Shown here: one piece after another, positions 15,661 through 23,963 of the stretch
How positions within the stretch are numbered: position 1 is the first letter of the stretch
Layout: each line of letters starts with the position of its first letter
Assembly: GCF_014648855.1 (NCBI RefSeq)
Contig: NZ_BMRX01000017.1
Coordinates: 91,869-155,868 of the forward strand
Direction: 5' to 3'
Length of the DNA stretch: 64,000 nucleotides
Origin: Streptomyces parvulus
Lineage (GTDB): Bacteria > Actinomycetota > Actinomycetes > Streptomycetales > Streptomycetaceae
Position numbers and translations under genes: made by a program
Notes under the pieces: model-generated
What the model saw: the letters and a program-made list of their open reading frames with translations, nothing else
Databases searched by the model: none
What the model was told of the DNA's origin: nothing

Positions 15661-16680
15661 GTGACCGTCTACGCGCCCGCCCTGGGCGCGCTCGGCATCC
15701 TGGGCACCGGCTCCCACCTGCCCGAGCGGGTGGTGGACAACGAGACCGTCGGCGCGGCGGCCTCGGTGAGCGCCGAGTGGATCGAGCGCCGCACGGGCAT
15801 CGTGGAGCGCCGCTACGCCGCCGACGACGAGGCGGCGTCCGACCTCGCGGCCGAGGCGGCCGTCCGTGCGCTGGCCGACGCCGGGGCGCGGCCGGAGGAC
15901 CTCGCCTGGATCATCGTGGCGACGTCGACGCCGGACCACCCGCAGCCGGCCACCGCGGCCCTCCTCCAGCACCGGCTGGGCGCCCACCGCGCGGCCGCCT
16001 TCGACGTCAACGCCGTGTGCGCCGGCTTCGTGGCCGCCCTGCACACGGGAGCGCGGCTGCTCGCCGCCGAAGGAGACGGCGGCGGGCGCCGGCTGGCCCT
16101 GGTCGTCGGCACCGAGGTGTACTCGCGGATCATCGACCGCACCGACCGCAGGACCGCGCCCCTGTTCGGCGACGGCGCGGGAGCGGTGGTGATCGGACCG
16201 GTGCGCGAGGGGCGGGGCTTCCTCGGTACGGGCATGCGCACCGACGGCGCGCTGCACGGGCTGATCGGGGTCCACGCGGGCGGCAGCAGACAGCCGGCGT
16301 CGGAGAAGACCGTGGCGGGCGGCGACCATCACTTCCGGATGCGGGGCCGCGAGGTGCGGGAGTTCGTCGAGCGGGAACTGCCGGGCGCCGTCGCCGGCAC
16401 GCTGGCGGAGTTCGGCGTGACCGCCGCCGACGTCGACCACTTCGTGCCGCACCAGGCCAACGGGGAGATGCTGCGCGCCATCGTCGGCAGCCTCGGGCTG
16501 ACCGCGGCCCGCGTGCACCTCCCGGTGGACCGCCACGGGAACACGGGCGCCGCCTCGATCCCGCTCGCCCTCGACCACGCGCGCCGCCAAGGAGTGCCGC
16601 GCGACGGCGAGCTGGTCCTGCTGGCGGGGTTCGGAGGCGGGATGACGCTGGGCACCGTGCTGCTGCGCTGGGGGCGTTGA
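15661..16680 (+). CDS. FabH-like ketosynthase III (starter unit)
   Basis: A 339-residue KAS III. The catalytic triad is intact: cysteine in NAVCAGFVAALH, histidine in HFVPHQANGEML, and asparagine in GNTGAASIPLALDH. N-terminal GILGTGSHLPERVV and WIERRTGIVERR are typical. GTG at 15661 gives the normal FabH length; the upstream open frame is longer but overlaps the promoter region. KS III enzymes in type II clusters (frenolicin, R1128, benastatin type) select short alkyl-CoA starters and join them to malonyl-ACP. With the divergent Ccr and dehydrogenase genes it points to a butyryl-like starter. No acyltransferase of the ZhuC type is in the window. Confidence 0.92.
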   Translation: MTVYAPALGALGILGTGSHLPERVVDNETVGAAASVSAEWIERRTGIVERRYAADDEAASDLAAEAAVRALADAGARPEDLAWIIVATSTPDHPQPATAALLQHRLGAHRAAAFDVNAVCAGFVAALHTGARLLAAEGDGGGRRLALVVGTEVYSRIIDRTDRRTAPLFGDGAGAVVIGPVREGRGFLGTGMRTDGALHGLIGVHAGGSRQPASEKTVAGGDHHFRMRGREVREFVERELPGAVAGTLAEFGVTAADVDHFVPHQANGEMLRAIVGSLGLTAARVHLPVDRHGNTGAASIPLALDHARRQGVPRDGELVLLAGFGGGMTLGTVLLRWGR

Positions 16681-16699
16681 GCCGCCGCGCCCGGGACGG

Positions 16700-17743
16700 T
16701 CAGGGCGCGACCCGCTGGACCGACGGCCCCCCGGCCAGCCGCGCCACCATCGTGTCGTAGCGGCGTACGAGAGCTTCCTGGGAGCGGGTCAGTTCGTCGA
16801 TGCGCCGTTGCAGTCGGGCGACCTCGCCGCCCAGTTCGAGGGCCTCCGACAGGGTCGCGGGCCCGCCCCCGGGATGCGGGCGGGACGGGGCGGACAGGTC
16901 GGGGGCGTGGTTGAGGACCGCCTCCAGCCGGGCGCGCAGGGCCGGCCCCGGCTCGATGCCGAGTGCCTCCACCAGCCGCCGCCGGGCCCGTTCGTAGACC
17001 CCGAGGGCCTCGGCCTGGCGGCCGCTGCGGTACAGGGCGACCATCAGCAGGTCGTAGAACCGCTCGTGCAGCGGGTGGTCGACCGTCAGCTTCTCCAGCT
17101 CCCCGGTGATCTGGCCGTGCTGGGCGCAGGCCAGGCTGGCCTCGTAGAGCGACTCCAGGGCCGTCAGCCGGTGTTCCTCCAGCCGGTCCGCCTCGCTCAC
17201 GCACAGGGGGCCGAGCCGGCTGTCCTGGAGGGCGGGACCGCGCCACAGGGACAGGGCGTGCCGCAGCAGCCGGACCGCGTACCCCGGATCGGCCGACACG
17301 GCGGCCCGGCCCAGCGCGGACAGCCGCTGGAAGCGCTCGACGTCGGTGGTGGCGGGGCCGAGGCTGAGCAGGTAGCCGGTGGGCAGTGTGCTGATCCACT
17401 CGTGGCCCCGCGAGCCCCCGCCCCGCTCGGGCAGCAGCCGCCGCAGCCTGGCCACATGGGCCTGGAGGGCGTTCGAGGCGTTCGTCGGCGGCCGGTCGCC
17501 CCAGAGTTCCTCGGTGAGCCGGTCGACGGAGAGCAGGCGGTCGGCGTGCAGGACGAGCGCCGACAGGAGGGCGCGCTGCTTGGGACCCGAGGGCACGATG
17601 CCCGTTCCCGTCGCGCCGTCGTGCAGCCCGACCGGCCCCAGCAGCCGGAACTCCGTCTCCCCGAAGGCCTTGGGCGACAGCGGGTCGGCGGTGCCGGGCC
17701 CGCCCGTCGCGCCGTGCGGGGCACCGTCCGGTGGGTGTTCCAT
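16700..17743 (-). CDS. SARP regulator with C-terminal coiled coil
   Basis: A 347-residue SARP. After a ~30-residue Pro/Gly-rich leader come the winged helix (FRLLGPVGLHDG, KQRALLSALVLHADRLLSVD, LTEELWGDRPPTNASNALQ) and the BTAD domain (RLEEHRLTALESLYEASLA, LGVYERARRRLVEALGIEPG). The tail beyond residue ~295 (GGEVARLQRRIDELTRSQEA) looks like a coiled coil, not seen in the other two SARPs here, and may mediate oligomerisation. ATG at 17743 has GAGGGAG upstream. It converges with the KS III gene (19 bp) and diverges from the next SARP across a 354-bp region with SARP-type repeats. Confidence 0.9.
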   Translation of the reverse strand: MEHPPDGAPHGATGGPGTADPLSPKAFGETEFRLLGPVGLHDGATGTGIVPSGPKQRALLSALVLHADRLLSVDRLTEELWGDRPPTNASNALQAHVARLRRLLPERGGGSRGHEWISTLPTGYLLSLGPATTDVERFQRLSALGRAAVSADPGYAVRLLRHALSLWRGPALQDSRLGPLCVSEADRLEEHRLTALESLYEASLACAQHGQITGELEKLTVDHPLHERFYDLLMVALYRSGRQAEALGVYERARRRLVEALGIEPGPALRARLEAVLNHAPDLSAPSRPHPGGGPATLSEALELGGEVARLQRRIDELTRSQEALVRRYDTMVARLAGGPSVQRVAP

Positions 17744-17910
17744 GAGAGCTCCCTCGTCGGTCGGTCGGCGGGTCGGTGGACGGCGTCGTCGGTGACCGGG
17801 CCGGAAATCGGAGGGTCGTCATCCGGTCCGGCGGCGGTCGGGGGCGAAGGTACGGTCCCTTCGGACGGTAGCCGCCGTACGACGCCGGCGGGCCGGTCCG
17901 CGAGCCCCCT

Positions 17911-17939
17911 TCCAGCGCTCGTACAAGCGTTCTCGAGCG
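17911..17939 (+). promoter_or_regulatory. Possible SARP-binding repeats, set 1 (11-bp period)
   Basis: Three heptamer-like units spaced exactly 11 bp apart: TCCAGCG (17911), TACAAGC (17922) and TCGAGCG (17933). SARPs bind direct heptamers of the TCGAG type with an 11-bp period. The outer units fit well and the middle one poorly. They lie in the 354-bp gap 17744-18097 between two divergent SARP genes. The left part of the gap (17744-17810) has simple GGTCGGTCGG-type repeats; I see no gene in it. Confidence 0.5.
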
Positions 17940-17967
17940 GTGCGGCGACAGGGCGAAAGCCGGTCTG

Positions 17968-17996
17968 TGGAGAGTCGCTCGAACGCCGGTCGAGAT
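17968..17996 (+). promoter_or_regulatory. Possible SARP-binding repeats, set 2 (11-bp period)
   Basis: TGGAGAG (17968), TCGAACG (17979) and TCGAGAT (17990) are again spaced 11 bp apart, about 100 bp upstream of the SARP start at 18098. The second and third units are good TCGA heptamers. It is a plausible site for auto- or cross-activation among the three SARPs of the cluster. Confidence 0.6.
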
Positions 17997-18097
17997 CCCG
18001 GGAGACACGCCACGAGTGGGGCTAGCTTGCTTCACGGCCGACGGCTTTGAGCCACCGAGGGGCCTCGACCACCTTGGACCGGTACGGGGAGGAAACC

Positions 18098-18919
18098 ATG
18101 GAGATTCAGGTTCTGGGTCCGTTGCGCGCCGACGTCAACGGGGTCTCGATCGTTCCGACCGCGGGCAAGCCGAGGCAGATCCTCGCCCTGCTCGCCTTCT
18201 ATCCGGGCCGGGTCATGCCCGTGCCCACGCTCATGGAGGAGATCTGGGGCACCAACATGCCGCAGAGCGCCATGACGACCATGCAGACGTACATACTGCA
18301 GCTGCGCCGCCGCCTCGGCACGGCGATGGGGCCCGACGCCCCGGGCCGCGCCAAGGAGGTGCTCGCCACCCGCCACGGCGGCTACCTGCTCCAGGTCCCG
18401 CCGGAGAGCGTCGACGTCCACCGCTACGAGCAGCTGGTGACGGCCGGCCAGGCCGCCTTCGAGGAGGCGCGCGACGAACAGGCCGCGGACCTCTTCCGGG
18501 ACGCGCTCGCCCTGTGGCAGGGCCCGGCCCTGGTCGACGTCCGGGTCGGACCGATCCTGGAGATCGAGGTCATGCGGCTGGAGGAGAGCCGGCTCGGCAC
18601 CGTGGAGCGGCGCATCGACGTCGACCTCCGGCTCGGCCGGCACGCCGAGCTGATCGCCGAACTCACCGACCTGATCGCCCGTCACCCGCAGCACGAGGGT
18701 CTGCACTCGCAGGCCATGGTGGCGCTGTACCGCTCCGGCCGGCAGGCCACCGCGCTCGACGTCTACCGCCGGCTGCGCGGCCGGCTGATCGAGGAACTGG
18801 GCGTGGAGCCGTCACCGCAGCTCCAGCGGCTGCACCAGGCGATGCTCACCGTCGACCCGGCCCTCGACGTGGCGTGCGGACCGCGCCGCACCTCCACCTT
18901 CAACCTGTACGCGGCCTGA
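18098..18919 (+). CDS. SARP-family pathway activator
   Basis: A 273-residue small SARP: MEIQVLGPLRADVNGVSIVP, KPRQILALLAFYPGRVMPVP and MEEIWGTNMPQSAMTTMQTY form the winged helix. RLEESRLGTVERRIDVDLRL and LDVYRRLRGRLIEELGVEPS belong to the BTAD domain. It resembles the SARP at 5536-6366 more than the one at 16700-17743. ATG at 18098 follows GGGGAGGAAACC. It begins the rightward core operon: thioesterase, KS-alpha, KS-beta, ACP, monooxygenase and cyclase follow with short gaps. It is the likely direct activator of the core synthase. Confidence 0.92.
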   Translation: MEIQVLGPLRADVNGVSIVPTAGKPRQILALLAFYPGRVMPVPTLMEEIWGTNMPQSAMTTMQTYILQLRRRLGTAMGPDAPGRAKEVLATRHGGYLLQVPPESVDVHRYEQLVTAGQAAFEEARDEQAADLFRDALALWQGPALVDVRVGPILEIEVMRLEESRLGTVERRIDVDLRLGRHAELIAELTDLIARHPQHEGLHSQAMVALYRSGRQATALDVYRRLRGRLIEELGVEPSPQLQRLHQAMLTVDPALDVACGPRRTSTFNLYAA

Positions 18920-18967
18920 AGCCGCACGCGGTCCGCGAAGGCCGCGGCGGGAGGGGAGGGACGCTCC

Positions 18968-19735
18968 GTGTCCGACGCACCGCCGGTGCCCCTGCACTGC
19001 TTCGCCCACGCCGGGGCCGGCATCTCCGCCTTCCACGGCTGGAGTGCCGACCTGGGCACCGGCGCCCTGTCCACGCCCCATCTGCTGCCGGGCCGCGAAG
19101 CCCGGCGGCGCGAACCCCGGGTGACCGCACGCGAGACGCTGCTCGCCGACCTGTTCGACGGCTTCCGCGCGCCCGCCGCCCCGTACGTGCTCTACGGCCA
19201 CAGCCTCGGCGCGCTGGTCGCCTACACCCTCGCCCGGGCGCTGCACGAGGCCGGTCTGCCCACCCCGGCGCTGCTCGCCGTGGGCGCCTGCCCGCCGCCC
19301 GACGCCGCCTCCGTGCTCTCCGACGCCTGCCGGGAGCCCGAACGGCGGCTGCGGAGCCTGCTCGACACCCTGGGCGCCGGCCCGCCGGACACCGTCCCCG
19401 GCGACCTGTGGGAGCGCAAGGTGCTGCCGGTGCTGCGCGACGACCTGGTCCTCGCCGACGCCCTGCGCGCCGCCGCCCGCCACCCGGTGGCCGGCGGCCC
19501 GTTCCGGGTGCCGGTGCTGGCCGTCGCGGGCGCGGACGACCTGCTGGCCCCGCCGCCGGTGATGGCCGGCTGGCACCGCTGGACGGCGGCACGGACCACC
19601 ACCCGCACCCTGCCCGGGGACCACTTCTTCGTACGGGGACGCGCACTGCCCCGGCTGCTCGGGCGGGCCTGCCGCGTCGTCCGCCGGACGGCGGCGCGGC
19701 CCGCATCACTGTCGACCACCGGAGGACGAGCGTGA
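18968..19735 (+). CDS. Type II thioesterase
   Basis: A 255-residue alpha/beta hydrolase of the type II thioesterase family. It opens with LHCFAHAGAGISAFHGW, has the nucleophile elbow YGHSLGALVAYTLAR (GxSxG) and a late GDHFFVRG with the catalytic histidine. An aspartate in VAGADDLLAP fits the third site. Such enzymes clear stalled or wrong acyl groups from carrier proteins. GTG at 18968 follows GGGAGGGACGCTCC. It sits just before the KS-alpha gene, unusual for a type II PKS, and could remove unwanted starters from the several ACPs of this cluster. Confidence 0.88.
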   Translation: MSDAPPVPLHCFAHAGAGISAFHGWSADLGTGALSTPHLLPGREARRREPRVTARETLLADLFDGFRAPAAPYVLYGHSLGALVAYTLARALHEAGLPTPALLAVGACPPPDAASVLSDACREPERRLRSLLDTLGAGPPDTVPGDLWERKVLPVLRDDLVLADALRAAARHPVAGGPFRVPVLAVAGADDLLAPPPVMAGWHRWTAARTTTRTLPGDHFFVRGRALPRLLGRACRVVRRTAARPASLSTTGGRA

Positions 19736-19745
19736 GGGACAGCCG

Positions 19746-21008
19746 ATGAGACGAGTCGCCATCACCGGGATCGGAGTGGTCGCGCCCGGCGGTGTGGGCA
19801 CCACCGCGTTCTGGTCGCTGCTGACCGAGGGACGCACCGCCACCCGCCCCATCACCTTCTTCGACGCCTCGGGGTTCCGCTCCCGGATCGCCGCCGAGGC
19901 CGACTTCGACCCCGCCCGGCACGGCTTCACCGCCGAAGAGGCCCGACGTCTCGACCGGGCCGCCCAGTTCGGCCTGGTCGCCGCCCGCGAAGCGGTCGCC
20001 GACAGCGGCCTGGACACCGCCGCCGCCGAACGCACCGGCGTGGTGCTGGGCAGCGCCGTCGGGTGCAGCACCGGCCTCGACGAGATCTACGCCCACGTCA
20101 GCGAGCACGGCGCCGGCTGGCAACTGGACCACACCCGGGCCGAGGCACGGCTCGGTGACTACCTGGTGCCCAGCTCCCTGGCCGCCGAGGTCGCCCGGGA
20201 CACCGGAGCGCTCGGACCGGTCGCCGTCGTCTCCACCGGCTGCACCTCCGGCCTCGACGCGCTCGGCCACGCCGCCGAACTCATCCGCGAGGGCAGCGCC
20301 GACGTGATGGTCGCGGGCGCCTCCGAGGCGCCGATCACACCCATCACCCTGGCCTCCTTCGACGCCATCCGCGCCACCTCGGCCCGCAACGACGAACCCG
20401 GGACCGCCTCACGCCCCTTCGACCGCACCCGCAACGGCTTCGTCCTCGGCGAGGGCTGCGCCATGCTCGTGCTGGAGGAGTACGGCCACGCCCGGCGGCG
20501 CGGCGCGCCCGTGTACGCCGAGATCGCCGGGTTCGCCGGCCGCTCCAACGCCTACCACATGACCGGACTGCGCCTGGACGGCGCCGAGATGGCCGAGGCC
20601 ATCCGCGTCGCACTGCTGGAGGCACGGGTGAACCCCGAGGACGTCGACTACGTCAACGCGCACGGCTCCGGCACCAAGCAGAACGACAAGCACGAGACGG
20701 CCGCCTTCAAACGCGGCCTCGGCGAGCACGCCCGGCGGATCCCGGTCAGCTCGATCAAGTCGATGATCGGGCACTCGCTCGGCGCGATCGGCTCGCTGGA
20801 GATCGCCGCCTGCGCCCTGGCCATCAAGCACGACACCGTGCCGCCCACCGCCAACCTGCACGAGCCGGACCCCGACTGCGACCTCGACTACACGCCGCTC
20901 ACGGCCCGGGAACAGCGCACCGACACCGTGCTCAGCGTCGGCAGCGGCTTCGGCGGCTTCCAGAGCGCGATGGTCCTGACCGCCGGACGACCGGAGGTGG
21001 CCGCATGA
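19746..21008 (+). CDS. Type II PKS ketosynthase, KS-alpha
   Basis: A 420-residue KS-alpha with all catalytic parts: Cys166 in STGCTSGLDALGHA, His in VNAHGSGTKQNDKHET, and SIKSMIGHSLGAIGSLE. It begins RRVAITGIGVVAPGGVG. With KS-beta it forms the heterodimer that builds the poly-beta-ketone on the ACP. ATG at 19746 is close behind the thioesterase stop. Its TGA overlaps the KS-beta ATG by four bases, the usual coupling for a 1:1 dimer. Confidence 0.97.
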   Translation: MRRVAITGIGVVAPGGVGTTAFWSLLTEGRTATRPITFFDASGFRSRIAAEADFDPARHGFTAEEARRLDRAAQFGLVAAREAVADSGLDTAAAERTGVVLGSAVGCSTGLDEIYAHVSEHGAGWQLDHTRAEARLGDYLVPSSLAAEVARDTGALGPVAVVSTGCTSGLDALGHAAELIREGSADVMVAGASEAPITPITLASFDAIRATSARNDEPGTASRPFDRTRNGFVLGEGCAMLVLEEYGHARRRGAPVYAEIAGFAGRSNAYHMTGLRLDGAEMAEAIRVALLEARVNPEDVDYVNAHGSGTKQNDKHETAAFKRGLGEHARRIPVSSIKSMIGHSLGAIGSLEIAACALAIKHDTVPPTANLHEPDPDCDLDYTPLTAREQRTDTVLSVGSGFGGFQSAMVLTAGRPEVAA

Positions 21009-22261
21009 CCGCCCTCGCCGGACGGGAACGCGGACTGATCGGCGCCCGCGACGTCACCGCGGCCGTCACCGGCATCGGCGTCGTCGCCCCCGGCGGCGTC
21101 GGCACCGAAGCCTGGTGGGCGTCCGCGCTGCGCGGCCGCAGCGCCATCGGCCCCGTCACCCGCTTCGACGCGTCCGGCTCGCCCGCCCGGCTGGCCGGCG
21201 AGATCGCCGGGTTCACCGACGAGGACCACGTGTCCGGACGGCTGCTGCCGCAGACCGACCGCGTCACCCGGCTCGCCCTCGCCGCCGCCGCCGAAGCCCT
21301 CGGCATGGCGGAGCTGGACCCCGAAGGCCTGCCCGACTACGCCGTCGGCGTGGTCACCGCGAACGCGGCCGGCGGATTCGAGTTCGGCCAGCGAGAGCTA
21401 CAGGCCCTGTGGAGCCGGGGCAGCCGGCACGTCGGCGCCTACCAGTCGTTCGCCTGGTTCTACGCGGCCAACTCGGGCCAGATCTCCATCCGGCACGGGC
21501 TGCGCGGACCCAGCGGAGTCGTCGTCTCCGAACAGGCCGGCGGTCTCGACGCCGTCGCCCAGGCCCGCCGGCACCTGCGCCGGGGCGTCCAGGCCGTGGT
21601 GACCGGCGGCGCCGACTCCACCCTGTGCCCCTGGGGCTGGACCGCCCACCTGGCCGCCGGCGGGATGAGCACCGCCCACGACCCCGACCGGGCCTACCTG
21701 CCCTTCGACGCGGACGCGAACGGCCACGTCGTCGGCGAGGGCGGAGCGCTGTTCGTCGTCGAGGACGGCGACGCCGCCCGCGCCCGCGGGGCCCGCGTCC
21801 TCGGCCTCGTCGCGGGCTGCGCCGCCACCTTCGACCCCGCCCCGGGCGCCGGCCGCCCCCGGCTGCTCGCCGCCGCCGAACTCGCCCTGGCCGACGCGGA
21901 GATCACTCCCGCGGACGTGGACGTCGTGTTCGCCGACGCGGCCGGCGACCGGGCCGCCGACCGGGCCGAGGCAGAGGCGCTGACCACCCTGTTCGGGCCT
22001 TTCGGCGTGCCCGTCACCGCCCCCAAGGCGATGACCGGGCGGCTGCTGTCGGGTGGCTCGGCGGTGGACCTGGCGGCGGCCCTGCTCGCCCTGCGCGACC
22101 AGGTGATCCCGCCGACCGCGGGCACGACGGACGTCGCCGACGACTGCCCGGTGGACCTGGTGACGGGCCGGGCCCGCCCCGCCCGGCTGCGCACCGCGCT
22201 CGTCCTGGCCCGCGGCCGGGGCGGCTTCAACGCCGCGACCGTCGTACGCGCCGCCGACTGA
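21005..22261 (+). CDS. Type II PKS chain length factor, KS-beta
   Basis: A 418-residue KS-beta. The active-site cysteine is replaced by Gln177 in SEQAGGLDAVAQ, the mark of a chain length factor. The start MTALAGRERG is followed by AAVTGIGVVAPGGVGTEAWW. The final GGFNAATVVRA is normal. It sets the number of extension rounds; I cannot assign chain length by eye. It is coupled to KS-alpha by an ATGA overlap. Confidence 0.96.
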   Translation: MTALAGRERGLIGARDVTAAVTGIGVVAPGGVGTEAWWASALRGRSAIGPVTRFDASGSPARLAGEIAGFTDEDHVSGRLLPQTDRVTRLALAAAAEALGMAELDPEGLPDYAVGVVTANAAGGFEFGQRELQALWSRGSRHVGAYQSFAWFYAANSGQISIRHGLRGPSGVVVSEQAGGLDAVAQARRHLRRGVQAVVTGGADSTLCPWGWTAHLAAGGMSTAHDPDRAYLPFDADANGHVVGEGGALFVVEDGDAARARGARVLGLVAGCAATFDPAPGAGRPRLLAAAELALADAEITPADVDVVFADAAGDRAADRAEAEALTTLFGPFGVPVTAPKAMTGRLLSGGSAVDLAAALLALRDQVIPPTAGTTDVADDCPVDLVTGRARPARLRTALVLARGRGGFNAATVVRAAD

Positions 22262-22338
22262 CGACCACACACCCGGGGCCGCGGCCACCGCACCCGCGGC
22301 CCGGACCACCCACGGAACCGACGAAGGCGAGGAACCTC

Positions 22339-22602
22339 GTGGACCGGCTGGAACTCACCGAACTCACCGCCCTGCTGCGCACCTGCGCCGGCGAGGGAGA
22401 AGGCATCGACCTGAACGGCGACGTCCTCGACACGCCGTTCGTCGACCTGGGCTACGACTCGCTCGCCCTGCTCCAGGTCACCGGCATCGTCGAGCGCGAC
22501 CACGACATCACGCTCGACGAGGAGGCGCTGGACGAGGCGGAGACGCCCCGCCAGTACCTCGACCTCGTCAACCAGGCCCTGTCCGCCCGCGCCGCCGCCT
22601 GA
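22339..22602 (+). CDS. Type II PKS acyl carrier protein
   Basis: An 87-residue ACP with the phosphopantetheine site LGYDSLALLQV (Ser41). The sequence MDRLELTELTALLRTCAGEG is typical of minimal-PKS carriers. The start is GTG at 22339 after GCGAGGAACCTC; its frame is open far upstream inside KS-beta, but that part has no meaning. It completes the KS-alpha/KS-beta/ACP set. Confidence 0.95.
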   Translation: MDRLELTELTALLRTCAGEGEGIDLNGDVLDTPFVDLGYDSLALLQVTGIVERDHDITLDEEALDEAETPRQYLDLVNQALSARAAA

Positions 22603-22616
22603 AAGGGAGGACCGCC

Positions 22617-23963
22617 ATGGCCTCGCCGCGCGTCCCCGAGATGAACCGCGCCAACGCCCCCCGCGTCGACGTCTGCGTGGTCGGCGCGGGGCCCGCCGGA
22701 CTGGCGCTCACCCTGATGCTGCTGCGCTCCGGCCTCGAGGTGGCCCTGGTGGAGCGCTCCACCGGCCTCAACCGCGACTTCCACGGAGAGATACTCCAGC
22801 CCGGCGGACAGCGCGTCCTCGACGAACTCGGCGTGCTGTCGGCCGCCCGCGCCCGCGGCGCCCGCGAACTGGACGGCTTCCAGGTCCTCCAGGACGAGCG
22901 CGTGCTGCTCGACGTCGACTACCGCCGGCTGCCCGCCCCGTACGACCGGCTGCTCGCGCTGCCCCAGCGCCACCTGCTGGACGAACTCCTCGCCGCCTGC
23001 CGGGAACTGCCCGGCCTCACCTTCCTGGAAGGGCACCGGGTCTCCGGGCTGGTGCGCGAGCGCGGGCGGATCGCGGGCGTGGTGGCGCACCGGCGCGACG
23101 GCGGGACCGCCACCGTGCGGGCCCACGTCGTGGTCGGCGCGGACGGCAGATACTCCCGCACCCGGACGCTGGCGGGCATCGACGCCGGCCGCCGCGAGGC
23201 GTTCGACCAGGACGTGGCCTGGTTCACGCTGTCCGCCCCGGGCCGCGCCACCGGGGCGGTCCGGGTGCACCGCACCGCGACGGGCGCGCTGCTCGTCCAC
23301 GACACCCACCCGGACCGGCTGCGGGTCGGCTGGACGCTGCCGCACCGCACCTGGAACCGGGTGGCGGTCCGCGGCATCCAGGACGTCCGCCGTGAACTCG
23401 CCGACGCCCTGCCCGGGTTCGCCGACCTGATCCACACCCACCTGCGCTCGCTGTCCGACCTCACCCTGCTCGACGTGTTCGCCGCCCAGGCCGGCCGGTG
23501 GGTGGACGACGGACTGCTGCTGGTCGGCGACAGCGCCCACACCCACGGGCCGATCGGCGCCCAGGGCATCAACCTCGCGCTCCAGGACGCGGCCGCCGCC
23601 CACCCCGTGCTCCTCGACGCGGTCGGCGCCGGCGACGCCGGCCGGGACCGGCTGCTGCCCTACGAAAGGCGGCGCAGGCCGGCCGCGGCCGGCGTGCACC
23701 GCGTCCAGCGGATCCAGGCCAAGGCGCTGCTGGGCCGCAGCGGTCCGCTCGCCACCCGGCTGCGCTCCCGGGCCGCCTCCGTGGTCACCCGCTCCCGTAT
23801 CGGCGAGCGCGTCACCCACCGCATCGCCTACGGACCCGACCCGGCCACCGTACGCACGGACCTCTTCACGGCCCCCGCTTTGGCGACCGCGGCCCCCGCC
23901 CCGGCGCCCGCGAACCCCGCCCCGGTGCCCGCGAGCCTCGCCCGCCCAGGGACCGGCCGGTGA
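22617..23963 (+). CDS. FAD-dependent monooxygenase
   Basis: A 448-residue flavoprotein. It has the N-terminal GxGxxG motif (VCVVGAGPAGLALTLMLLRS), the DG motif (VVGADGRYSRTRTLAGI) and the third FAD motif (GDSAHTHGPIGAQGINLALQD). It lacks the thioredoxin-like tail of the other two flavoenzymes, so it is of the shorter UbiH/GeoII-like class. The last ~30 residues are a low-complexity Ala/Pro tail (repeats of PAP and NPAP) of no known role. ATG at 22617 follows AAAGGGAGGACCGCC. Its stop overlaps the cyclase GTG. It probably oxidises the early aromatic intermediate; the site is unknown. Confidence 0.88.
   Translation: MASPRVPEMNRANAPRVDVCVVGAGPAGLALTLMLLRSGLEVALVERSTGLNRDFHGEILQPGGQRVLDELGVLSAARARGARELDGFQVLQDERVLLDVDYRRLPAPYDRLLALPQRHLLDELLAACRELPGLTFLEGHRVSGLVRERGRIAGVVAHRRDGGTATVRAHVVVGADGRYSRTRTLAGIDAGRREAFDQDVAWFTLSAPGRATGAVRVHRTATGALLVHDTHPDRLRVGWTLPHRTWNRVAVRGIQDVRRELADALPGFADLIHTHLRSLSDLTLLDVFAAQAGRWVDDGLLLVGDSAHTHGPIGAQGINLALQDAAAAHPVLLDAVGAGDAGRDRLLPYERRRRPAAAGVHRVQRIQAKALLGRSGPLATRLRSRAASVVTRSRIGERVTHRIAYGPDPATVRTDLFTAPALATAAPAPAPANPAPVPASLARPGTGR

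Noticed and set aside
17744..17810. GGTCGG repeats as an iteron array or origin
   Set aside because: Too short and irregular, next to a SARP start, with no replication gene nearby.
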